Below, piece after piece: positions 1 to 7,462 of a stretch of DNA of 53,145 bases. Within the stretch, counting starts at the first letter, position 1. Each line of letters starts with the position of its first letter. This DNA comes from an uncultured Porphyromonadaceae bacterium (GTDB taxonomy: Bacteria; Bacteroidota; Bacteroidia; Bacteroidales; Muribaculaceae), in assembly GCA_948467675.1 (NCBI GenBank), contig CAOKFI010000014.1:1-53145 (forward strand), read 5' to 3'. The position numbers were made by a program, and so were the translations under genes. The notes under the pieces were generated by a model that worked only from the letters and a program-made list of their open reading frames with translations, searched no databases and was not told the origin of the DNA.

Positions 1-54
1 TTTGCGTTTGTGAGTAGCCATCTTGTGGCCTTTTCTTTTCTTTCCGCTTGGCAT
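1..54 (-). CDS. Small basic ribosome-associated protein (AURKAIP1/COX24-like), truncated by window edge
   Basis: The first 18 codons of a minus-strand gene are visible, starting at the ATG whose complement lies at 52-54. The peptide begins MPSGKKRKGHKMATHKRK and is almost entirely Lys, Arg and His. From memory, Bacteroidetes carry a roughly 30-residue protein with this start, annotated as AURKAIP1/COX24 domain-containing and related to mitochondrial small-subunit protein mS38. It is probably a small structural component of the ribosome. The gene continues beyond the left edge. Its position directly downstream of the HU gene on the same strand, 69 bases away, fits joint transcription, although none was shown. 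Confidence 0.75.
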   Translation of the reverse strand, partial: MPSGKKRKGHKMATHKRK

Positions 55-123
55 TGTTAGCGTTATTTAAGGGGTTTATAAATATGAATTGTTCTGAAGG
101 AGATCTAAGGTCAATACACCGGA

Positions 124-402
124 TCAGCGGTTCTTGACATCTTCCATAAACACTTTCGCGGGCTTGAATGCCGGAATCTTGTGCTCAGGGATGATAATTG
201 TCGTATTCTTGGAAATATTGCGTGCTGTTTTCTCGCTGCGGGTCTTGACAATGAAGCTGCCGAAGCCGCGGAGATATACGTTTTCGCCAGAAGCGAGCGA
301 ATCTTTAACTATTTCCATGAATTTTTCGATAGTTTCCAGTACGTTGGCTTTCTCGATGCCAGTAGTTTTGGAAATCTCGTTTACAATGTCTGCCTTAGTC
401 AT
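124..402 (-). CDS. HU/IHF-family DNA-binding protein
   Basis: A 92-residue nucleoid-associated protein that would dimerise and bend DNA. The start is placed at MTKADIV because HU proteins begin there and are about 90 residues long; an upstream in-frame extension of 29 codons is not family-like. The N-terminal two helices (about 1-40) are followed by the hallmark GFGSF segment and the beta-arm region ending KIPAFKPAK. At the arm tip the usual RNP turn reads RNIS, so the intercalating proline is replaced by Ile. A weak -7-like box (GATATTTG, near 486-493 on the minus strand) would give a leader of about 80 bases. The function is chromosome architecture; its specific targets cannot be told from sequence. 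Confidence 0.9.
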   Translation of the reverse strand: MTKADIVNEISKTTGIEKANVLETIEKFMEIVKDSLASGENVYLRGFGSFIVKTRSEKTARNISKNTTIIIPEHKIPAFKPAKVFMEDVKNR

Positions 403-595
403 TTCGTTATATGAGTTATATTGGTTAATGTCGGTGATAGACAAATGTTTATACGGGGCGGTGTCCTGCTCCCGATTTTGCAACTGCAAATATCGTGTTT
501 TTTTTTCAATTCATAACAATTGAACTGAGAAATTTTCAAATAATCGGCGTGATAGCACACTTTTAGCTTCTGCCTGGGTCGCCTGCGCCGCGGTG

Positions 596-1321
596 TCAGA
601 GCAACTCCATGGCCTGCTGCAGCGATGTGATCTCGATCGTGGTTCCTTCGGGGAGTGACTGCTGTCGTCCGTCGCGGTTGAAGTAGATGCTGTGCCAGCC
701 TGAGCGTATGGCTCCGGCTATGTCAGTGTCGGGGTTGTCGCCGATCATCAGTGAATGTTGCGGTGAGGTACCCGCGCGGTCAGCCGCATGGGTGAAAAGC
801 CGGGGATCAGGTTTGTTGATACCGATGTCGTCGCTGAGCACGACCAGATCGACCAGTCCGTCGATTCCTGCCGAGCGGAGTTTGTTGTGTTGAACCTCGC
901 GGAAACCGTTGCTCAACACTCCGATCTTGTAGCCCTTGTCGCGCAGATACACCAGCAGCTCGCGGGCTCCGGGAACGAGGGTCCCTAGTTGTCCGAGACA
1001 CTCGAGATATACGCGGTCGAGATGGCGGGCAAGAACCTTGTCGTACGGAGCCTGGCATCCGGCCTCTGACAGTACGTGCCGGAACCGCTCCATCATCAGG
1101 TACTCTTTAGAGATCTGTCCCTGATTGTAGAGTGTCCACAGAGCTTTGTTGCATTCGATATAGGCGTTGAGCCAGGTATCGACGTCGGCGAAATATTCGG
1201 ATAACCCTTCTTGCCTGTAGACTATGGCAAGAGCTTCGCGCGAGTTCGCGCGAAAGTCCCACAGGGTGTCGTCGAGATCGATCCACACCCATTCGATAGC
1301 GATATAGTTTTCAGAGTTCAT
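596..1321 (-). CDS. HAD-family hydrolase, YjjG-type nucleotidase
   Basis: About 241 residues. This is a cytosolic haloacid-dehalogenase-type phosphatase of the YjjG (pyrimidine 5'-nucleotidase) subgroup. The nucleophile motif is WIDLDDTLWDF near residue 15. A helical cap follows, then VLSNGF (motif II), the conserved KPDP lysine (motif III) and MIGDNPDTDIAGA with the Mg2+-binding acidic residues (motif IV). The chosen start, MNSENYIAIEW, lies 11 bases inside the end of the upstream transporter gene, so the two are translationally coupled; a longer form of 260 codons is possible but extends far into the transporter gene. The substrate is probably a nucleoside monophosphate or a non-canonical nucleotide, inferred from the family only. 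Confidence 0.85.
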   Translation of the reverse strand: MNSENYIAIEWVWIDLDDTLWDFRANSREALAIVYRQEGLSEYFADVDTWLNAYIECNKALWTLYNQGQISKEYLMMERFRHVLSEAGCQAPYDKVLARHLDRVYLECLGQLGTLVPGARELLVYLRDKGYKIGVLSNGFREVQHNKLRSAGIDGLVDLVVLSDDIGINKPDPRLFTHAADRAGTSPQHSLMIGDNPDTDIAGAIRSGWHSIYFNRDGRQQSLPEGTTIEITSLQQAMELL

Positions 1322-2009
1322 TGATTTTCCACCATTTGTAGGATATGTCTGCGTCATCGACTGTGTCGATGCCTTCACGTAATTTCAGGAAACGTACCGC
1401 ACGGCATGTTACCGGCAGGATTATTATTTCATAGACTGTCTTGAGCAGTGCCTGAGTGACGATAAGGGATATGATTGTAGACCACGGCAGTATGCCGCCG
1501 AATGCTATGGGGAAGAATATCACGGAATCGGTGCCTTCGCCCCACAATGTCGACACTATGGCGCGGAGCGAGAAATGGCGTCCGCCTGAACTGCGCTTCA
1601 TGCGGCTCATGACATAGGCGTTGACCATCGATCCGCATAGAAATGCGGCAAACGATGCCGCCATGATGCGGGGCACGCTTCCGTAGATCGCTTCCATTGC
1701 ATCCTGCGATGTCCAGTCTGCGCCGCCGGGAAGCCAGATGGCTATTTTTAGCAGCAGCGAGGCCAGTATGCTCATGGCGAAGCCGAGCCAGATCACGAAT
1801 CGGGCTCTGGCAAAGCCGTAGACTTCGACTATGCAGTCGTTTATGATATATGAGATGGGAAATACCGCGACGCCTGCCGTGACGGTGAGCCAGCCCAGGT
1901 CGACGGTCTTTATTTCCATGATGTTGGACATGATCAGGCATACGCAAAACAGCGATGCGAGCGCTACGAACACAGGTGAGAATGACGGTCTTGATATATT
2001 TTGGTTCAT
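1311..2009 (-). CDS. Queuosine precursor transporter (YhhQ/QPT family)
   Basis: A 232-residue inner-membrane protein of the Vut_1/YhhQ family, which imports 7-deazaguanine precursors (preQ0/preQ1) for queuosine tRNA modification. Roughly six hydrophobic segments are visible. Family-typical sequence includes the MSNIMEIKTVD segment near the N-terminus, ISYIINDCIVEVYGF, and the polar GEGTDSVIFFPIAFGG stretch. The start MNQNISRPSF was selected because the longer frame reads back through its own promoter. It is first in a two-gene unit with the HAD phosphatase, overlapping it by 11 bases. No preQ1 riboswitch could be recognised in the leader of about 50 bases. Confidence 0.85.
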   Translation of the reverse strand: MNQNISRPSFSPVFVALASLFCVCLIMSNIMEIKTVDLGWLTVTAGVAVFPISYIINDCIVEVYGFARARFVIWLGFAMSILASLLLKIAIWLPGGADWTSQDAMEAIYGSVPRIMAASFAAFLCGSMVNAYVMSRMKRSSGGRHFSLRAIVSTLWGEGTDSVIFFPIAFGGILPWSTIISLIVTQALLKTVYEIIILPVTCRAVRFLKLREGIDTVDDADISYKWWKINEL

Positions 2010-2065
2010 GATTCTTGTTTTTAACGTGGTAGCAAGCACACGGAGATTACAATCTTTTTCGGGCG

Positions 2066-2097
2066 CAAAGATACACCAAATCTGCATATTGCGCAAA
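2066..2097 (-). promoter_or_regulatory. Promoter of the queuosine transporter / HAD phosphatase unit
   Basis: On the minus strand a -33 element TTTG (2094-2097) is separated by 20 bases from a perfect -7 element TATCTTTG (2066-2073). This matches the Bacteroidetes sigma-ABfr consensus TTTG-N19-TAnnTTTG, with the spacer one base longer. Transcription would start near 2060, about 50 bases before the transporter start codon. Confidence 0.7.
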
Positions 2098-2111
2098 TGA
2101 GCGGCTTCTGG

Positions 2112-2162
2112 CATATACGACACCGCGCGTGACCTGACCGGCCACGCGCGGTGTCGTATATG
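2112..2162. terminator. 20-bp perfect inverted repeat, probable phoA terminator
   Basis: Arms 2112-2131 and 2143-2162 are exact reverse complements, with an 11-base loop. The hairpin begins 14 bases past the alkaline phosphatase stop codon (minus strand), the position of an intrinsic terminator. No T-tract follows on the minus strand, so it may act as a bidirectional barrier or an RNA-stabilising 3' end. Confidence 0.6.
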
Positions 2163-2175
2163 TGCGGTAATATGT

Positions 2176-3555
2176 TTACTGTTTGACGATCGACATGATT
2201 TTGACAGGAATGTCGGTATTGTTGTTGAACGAGGCGAACTTGTCGGCTCCTACTCCGATGGCATATACCGGCACCTCATTGCCTGTGTGGTTGTTGGATA
2301 TCCATCCGATGCCTGCAACGTCGTTCATGACGTTGAATACTTCTACTGCGAAAGCGTTGAAGTTGTTATACAGAGTCTTCTGGTCTGCGCTGTTGCGGAG
2401 TTCGAAGGTGGATTCAAACATGTTTTGCAGTTTACTGGTCTGTTCTTCGTTGACCGGAACATATTTCCAGAAGCCGAGGTTCTCTGTGAGGAACTCTTTC
2501 ATGTCCTCCCAAGTGTAGTTGCGGCGTGACTTCAGCAATGCGCGGCACCAGTCCGAAAACGCGTCTTTCGACATCTTCTGATGGTCGATATATTGCAGGT
2601 ATGCGTTGTAGCCGGTAAATTTGCTTCCTATGGCCATGCCGCCTGTATCATGGTCGGCGGTGATGACTATCATGGTCTCGTCGGGATGAGCCAGATAGAA
2701 GTCGTATGCCACTTTGATAGCCTGGTTGAAATTAAGTATCTCTTTGATTACAGCACCTCCGTCGTTGGCATGAGCGGCATGGTCTATGTTGCCGCCTTCG
2801 ACCATCATGAAGAATTTCTTGGGCGATACTTTTTCAAGGTGTGCCAGACATGCTTCAGTAAGAGCGGGCAGCGTCATTGCGTTTTCGAGGGAGTCGATTG
2901 TATATCCGATTTCGTAAGGGCTTATCTCGCATCCTTTGAAAACAGCGACACGTTTGGACTTAAAGTTTTTCAGCTGGTCGAGTTCGGTGGCTACCTTGAT
3001 TCCTTTTTTCTCGAACTCTTTCAGAATCTCTGTCGGCTGGCCGTCGTTGGTGCCGCGTATGTTTGCGCCGCCAAGGAATTCGTAACCGGATGTTATATAG
3101 TCTTTGCAAACGTCATACCACAGACCGCGGTTGGGTACATGGGCATAAAACGCACCCGGAGTGGCGTCGTCGGGTGCTCCTGACGTTACGAGGCCTATGC
3201 CGAACCCGTCGGCTTTAAGATCTTTGGCTATGGACTGGACGGCAATAGTGTCGGCATCCATGCCGAGCATGCCGTTTTTGGTCTTGTGTCCGGTGGCAAG
3301 CGCGGTACCGGCGGCGGCAGAGTCAGTGACAGGGGATGAGGCGGAATAAGTGTGTGCCGATGCGGCTACCGGAAACTGCATCATAAGTATCGGGTCGTTG
3401 TTGCCGAGTACTGTGCGGTTGTAGGACTGGGCTGCCATTACGTGTCCCATTCCCATTCCGTCGCCGATGAAATAGAAGATGTAGCGGGGTGCGGCTGCAT
3501 TCAGCATCATGCCGGTACCCAGTAGTGCTGTAAGTAATAAATGTTTTAATTTCAT
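2176..3555 (-). CDS. phoA: Alkaline phosphatase
   Basis: A 459-residue exported phosphomonoesterase of the E. coli PhoA superfamily. A signal peptide (residues 1 to about 21, MKLKHLLLTALLG...) precedes FIGDGMGMGH, in which D32 is a metal ligand. The phosphorylated serine is S79 in PVTDSAAAGTA. Further zinc/magnesium ligands sit in GGNIDHAAHAND and ITADHDTGG. The length is normal for the family. The start at MKLKH is set by the signal peptide; an in-frame extension upstream lies over the polA 3' end. It lies 35 bases downstream of polA on the same strand, with no promoter visible between, so it is likely read from the polA transcript. A 20-bp hairpin closes the unit. Confidence 0.92.
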   Translation of the reverse strand: MKLKHLLLTALLGTGMMLNAAAPRYIFYFIGDGMGMGHVMAAQSYNRTVLGNNDPILMMQFPVAASAHTYSASSPVTDSAAAGTALATGHKTKNGMLGMDADTIAVQSIAKDLKADGFGIGLVTSGAPDDATPGAFYAHVPNRGLWYDVCKDYITSGYEFLGGANIRGTNDGQPTEILKEFEKKGIKVATELDQLKNFKSKRVAVFKGCEISPYEIGYTIDSLENAMTLPALTEACLAHLEKVSPKKFFMMVEGGNIDHAAHANDGGAVIKEILNFNQAIKVAYDFYLAHPDETMIVITADHDTGGMAIGSKFTGYNAYLQYIDHQKMSKDAFSDWCRALLKSRRNYTWEDMKEFLTENLGFWKYVPVNEEQTSKLQNMFESTFELRNSADQKTLYNNFNAFAVEVFNVMNDVAGIGWISNNHTGNEVPVYAIGVGADKFASFNNNTDIPVKIMSIVKQ

Positions 3556-3590
3556 GTGATAGATGGTGTTTGGTTGTTGGTTGTCTGGTA

Positions 3591-6338
3591 TCAGTGAGCT
3601 TCCAGCCAGTTGGCGCCTACGCCTGACGATACGGTGAGTGGTACGCGTCCATGATATGCATTCTGCATCTGACGGGTTACTATATATTGTACGCACGGAA
3701 GCTCTTCCGGTACTACATTGAAGATAAGTTCGTCGTGTACTTGCATTATCATGCGGGATCGGAGGCCTTTCTGCTCGAACTCGCGGAATATGTCGATCAT
3801 CGCTGTTTTTATAATGTCGGCGGCGCTTCCTTGAAGCGGGGCGTTTATGGCATTCCGTTCAGCGTATCCGCGTACCACGGCGTTGCGGGAGTTGATGTCC
3901 GGCAGCAGACGTTTCCTTCCCATGATGGTGGTGACGAAGCCCTTTTCGCGGGCTTTCTCGATAGATTCGTTCATATATTGCTGTATGCGCGGATAGGACT
4001 GGAAATAACCGTCGATCAGGGCTTTGGCTTCGGCACGCGGTATGCCGAGGCGTTCCGACAGCCCGAATGCTGATATGCCGTATATGATGCCGAAGTTGGC
4101 TGTCTTCGCATTGCGCCGCTGATTGTCGGTTACGGACTCTATCGGCTCATGATATATTTTGGCTGCTGTTGCCTGATGTATGTCGGCACCGGAGTTGAAA
4201 GCCTCTATCATGTCGGGGTCGCCGCTTATGTCGGCTATCAGACGCAGTTCTATCTGCGAATAGTCGGCCGACAGCAGTATGTCGCCGGTTTCGGGAATGA
4301 AAGCCCGGCGTATCTCACGACCTTCGTCAGTGCGGATAGGTATGTTCTGCAGATTGGGGTCGGTCGATGATATCCGGCCTGTGGCGGTGACAGTCTGGTT
4401 GTAGGAGGTATGTATTTTGCCGGTGGACGGATTGACCATCTCTGGCAGGGCGTTGATATATGTGGCCAGCAGTTTGCGCAGTCCGCGTATTTTCAGTATG
4501 AGGTCGACCAGCGGCACTTTGGCACGGTATTTTTCCAGGATCTCCTCTGTCGTGGAGTATGCTCCGCGCTTTGTGCGCTTGGCCTTCGGATCTATCTTTA
4601 GACGCTCGAACAGAACCTCTCCGACCTGCATCGGAGATGATATGTTGAAGCTGCCTCCTGCCATCGAATAAGCCATGTTTTCCATTTCCCGCACACGCTC
4701 GGTCAGGCTGCGCGACATTTCGGCGAGCACATTGGCATCGATACGGACGCCGGTCCATTCCATTTCGGCGAGAACTTTTACAAGCGGAAGCTCCACCTTG
4801 TTGAGCAGCTCTGACAGTTCGTGATCCATGAGCGGTCCGAATGCATGGTAAAGGCGCAGGCTTATATCGGCTCTTTCGCAGGCATAGTCTGCCGCTTCGG
4901 AAGCGCTGAGTGTCTTTTGCTTTTTCGACGATGACGGACGCGCCGATTCGTCATATCCCGCGACCTGATATTGCAGATATGCGTAGGCTATGGCCTCGAG
5001 ACTGTGTCGCATTTCGGGCTGCAGCAGATAGTGCGCTACTGAAGTGTCATAATAAGGTGCTGTGAAATCTATGCCTGCGCGTTTGAGTATCAGATAGTCG
5101 CGTTTCACGTCATGGCTCACTGCCGTGACCTGGTCAGATGCGAACAGATCCGAAAGTATATTTATGATTTCTGCGCGTCGGGCAGGATTGTCGGGGACTG
5201 GAATGTATGTGGCTTTCCCTTCGGCCGTGGATATGGCTGCTCCCTGCCACCGTGCGGTCATGGCGCTTGCTCCTTCGGCATAGATCGCGACCCCTATGGA
5301 TGTGTGCGACAATGCGTCTCTGACTGCCTCGGACGCTTCTGCCGGGGTTTCTGCGATGGAGTATTCCGCAGCCTTCTGCTGGCGCGGTGTGTCCGGCTGG
5401 TCAATTATGTCGAACAGCGACGGCTGCTGGGACACAACAGTCTCGTGCTCCGATCCGGTCTGGCCGGAGTTAAGCCTGGCTATGAATGTCTTGAACTCGA
5501 GTTCCTGATATATTTCTGTCAGCCGTACTGTGTCGGCCGGTTTGCGTATAAGGCTGTCGATATCTATGGCGAGGGGAACATCGGTCTTGATCGTGGCGAG
5601 CATTTTTGAAAAACGGATCTGTTCGGCGTTGTCCTCGATTTTTTTACGTAGGGCGCCTTTGATGGATCCGGTGTTTTCAAGCAGATTTTCGACCGACCCG
5701 AACTCTCCTATGAGTTTGACGGCCGTCTTTTCTCCTACGCCGGGGCAGCCGGGAATGTTGTCGCTTGCATCGCCTTCGAGCGCCAGCAGGTCGATTACCT
5801 GGGCGGGACGTTCTATGCCGTAACGCTCGCAGATCTGGCTGACGCCTCTGATCTCGAAACCCTGTCCTTTGAGCGACGGACGATACATGAAAACTTTGTC
5901 GGACACCAGTTGACCGTAGTCCTTGTCAGGGGTCATCATATAAGTGGTGAATCCCTCCTGTTCGGCACGGCGCGACAGTGTGCCGATTATATCGTCGGCC
6001 TCGTACCGCTCCATTTCGACTACGGGGATATTGTAGGCCTCGATGATACGTTTTATATATGGAATGGACAGGGTTATGTCTTCCGGCTGTGCGTCTCGTC
6101 CGGCCTTGTAGGCGTCGTATAGCTCGTGTCGGAACGTATTGCCGCCTTTAGGATCGAAACATACGGCGATATGTGTCGGATTCTCTTTGCGCAAAACTTC
6201 GTCGAGAGTGTTGCAGAACCCGAATATAGCCGATGTGTTGAACCCGCCAGAAGTGATCCTTGGGGCACGTATCAGAGCGTAGTAGGCCCGGTATATCAGT
6301 GCATAAGCGTCGAGTAGAAACAGTTTTTTATCTTCCAT
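3591..6338 (-). CDS. polA: DNA polymerase I with degenerate proofreading domain
   Basis: A 915-residue family A polymerase for Okazaki-fragment maturation and repair synthesis. The 5' nuclease domain (about 1-290) has FLLDAYALIYRAYYAL, EADDIIGTL and GDASDNIPGCPGVGEKTA. The polymerase domain (about 510-915) has motif A DYSQIELR (near 692), motif B RRNAKTANFGIIYG (near 743) and motif C QVHDELIF (near 866). The middle domain (about 335-500) folds like the 3'-5' exonuclease, but its catalytic acids are mostly gone. The Exo I DxE position reads VAIYAEG, Exo II keeps its Asp in DVKRD, and Exo III reads YACERAD where E. coli has YAAEDAD. It therefore probably lacks proofreading, as Taq does. It is divergent from the prenyl synthase across 149 bases. 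Confidence 0.95.
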   Translation of the reverse strand: MEDKKLFLLDAYALIYRAYYALIRAPRITSGGFNTSAIFGFCNTLDEVLRKENPTHIAVCFDPKGGNTFRHELYDAYKAGRDAQPEDITLSIPYIKRIIEAYNIPVVEMERYEADDIIGTLSRRAEQEGFTTYMMTPDKDYGQLVSDKVFMYRPSLKGQGFEIRGVSQICERYGIERPAQVIDLLALEGDASDNIPGCPGVGEKTAVKLIGEFGSVENLLENTGSIKGALRKKIEDNAEQIRFSKMLATIKTDVPLAIDIDSLIRKPADTVRLTEIYQELEFKTFIARLNSGQTGSEHETVVSQQPSLFDIIDQPDTPRQQKAAEYSIAETPAEASEAVRDALSHTSIGVAIYAEGASAMTARWQGAAISTAEGKATYIPVPDNPARRAEIINILSDLFASDQVTAVSHDVKRDYLILKRAGIDFTAPYYDTSVAHYLLQPEMRHSLEAIAYAYLQYQVAGYDESARPSSSKKQKTLSASEAADYACERADISLRLYHAFGPLMDHELSELLNKVELPLVKVLAEMEWTGVRIDANVLAEMSRSLTERVREMENMAYSMAGGSFNISSPMQVGEVLFERLKIDPKAKRTKRGAYSTTEEILEKYRAKVPLVDLILKIRGLRKLLATYINALPEMVNPSTGKIHTSYNQTVTATGRISSTDPNLQNIPIRTDEGREIRRAFIPETGDILLSADYSQIELRLIADISGDPDMIEAFNSGADIHQATAAKIYHEPIESVTDNQRRNAKTANFGIIYGISAFGLSERLGIPRAEAKALIDGYFQSYPRIQQYMNESIEKAREKGFVTTIMGRKRLLPDINSRNAVVRGYAERNAINAPLQGSAADIIKTAMIDIFREFEQKGLRSRMIMQVHDELIFNVVPEELPCVQYIVTRQMQNAYHGRVPLTVSSGVGANWLEAH

Positions 6339-6462
6339 CGGAACATTGTCAGTACAGACCGTAATTGGTCAAAATTCGATATAAAAGTACAAATAAAAGT
6401 TCAAAAGATCCGCAGGATTGCGAAAATTTGAGTTGTGTGTACGCTCTTTTGTCAATATTTAG

Positions 6463-6470
6463 TACTTTTG
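6463..6470 (+). promoter_or_regulatory. -7 element of the prenyl synthase promoter
   Basis: TACTTTTG matches the Bacteroidetes -7 box TAnnTTTG, 17 bases before the prenyl synthase start codon, so the leader would be very short. No TTTG was found at the ideal -33 distance. Confidence 0.55.
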
Positions 6471-6487
6471 CACATCAATAACAATAT

Positions 6488-7462
6488 ATGACGACTTTAG
6501 AAGAGATTCAGCACGCCATTGCACCGGAATTGCGCCAACTCAACGAGAGGATATCCCAGTCGTTGTCATCGGGCAATATACTGATGAATCAGGTCGTCGA
6601 CAACTATCTGCTCACGAAAGGGAAGCAGATACGTCCGATACTGGTGATTCTCACCGCACGGCTGTTCGGTGAAATGAATCCCGGCGTTATCTCTGCCGCC
6701 GCTGCGGTCGAAATGCTCCATAATGCTTCGCTTATACACGACGATGTGGTCGATGATTCCAAACTGCGCCGTGGCGAACCTACGGTAAACAGTGTATGGG
6801 ACAATCATATCGCAGTACTCGTCGGAGACTTTTTTGTCTCTACGGCTCTGCAGGAAGCCATATCTACAGGCGACATACGCATCATATCGTCGCTTTCCAG
6901 GTTGGGCCGGCTGTTGGCGCTCGGAGAGATCGACCAGATCTATACTGCCCGTTACCATAAACTTGACGAGAAGGCGTATTTCGAGATCATAGGGCGCAAG
7001 ACGGCATCGCTTTTTATCTCTTGCATAGAGATGGGAGCCTATGCGGTGGATGTGGATGACGACAGACTCGAGCGTATGCGCCGTTTTGCAGAGCTGCTTG
7101 GTCTCTGCTTTCAGATAAAGGACGACATATTCGATTATTACGAGGACAAGGCTGTCGGCAAGCCTACCGGAAACGATCTGCGTGAAGGCAAGATCACATT
7201 GCCGTTGCTGCATGTGCTGCTGCAGACCGATCTTCCTGACCATGACGCTATGCTTGAGCTGTCGCGCAAGGAGCAGCTGTCAGCCTCGGAAATAGATATT
7301 CTTATAGACTATGCCAAAAAGCACGGCGGTATAGACTATGCCTATCAGGTAATGGCAGATCTGCGGCGTCAGGGAGCCGAAATACTTGCCGGATTCCCGG
7401 AGACGGAGATAGCCGCCACATTCCTGTCGATATTCGATTATATCATTACCCGCCGTCACTGA
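6488..7462 (+). CDS. Long-chain trans-prenyl diphosphate synthase
   Basis: A 324-residue isoprenyl diphosphate synthase that condenses isopentenyl diphosphate onto an allylic primer. The first aspartate-rich motif is IHDDVVDDSKLRRG (about residues 88-101) and the second is QIKDDIFDY (about 212). GKQIRP near residue 45 binds isopentenyl diphosphate. There is no bulky aromatic pair just before the first motif (sequence EMLHNASLIHDD), which suggests a long product such as the octaprenyl or longer tail of menaquinone. The product length is an inference. It has its own promoter, and its stop codon directly touches the stop codon of the convergent C25 peptidase gene (TGATCA), with no intergenic space. 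Confidence 0.9.
   Translation: MTTLEEIQHAIAPELRQLNERISQSLSSGNILMNQVVDNYLLTKGKQIRPILVILTARLFGEMNPGVISAAAAVEMLHNASLIHDDVVDDSKLRRGEPTVNSVWDNHIAVLVGDFFVSTALQEAISTGDIRIISSLSRLGRLLALGEIDQIYTARYHKLDEKAYFEIIGRKTASLFISCIEMGAYAVDVDDDRLERMRRFAELLGLCFQIKDDIFDYYEDKAVGKPTGNDLREGKITLPLLHVLLQTDLPDHDAMLELSRKEQLSASEIDILIDYAKKHGGIDYAYQVMADLRRQGAEILAGFPETEIAATFLSIFDYIITRRH

Noticed and set aside
2010-2065. preQ1 riboswitch ahead of the queuosine precursor transporter
   Set aside because: The leader of about 50 bases has neither the preQ1-I stem-loop core nor its A-rich tail in a recognisable form.
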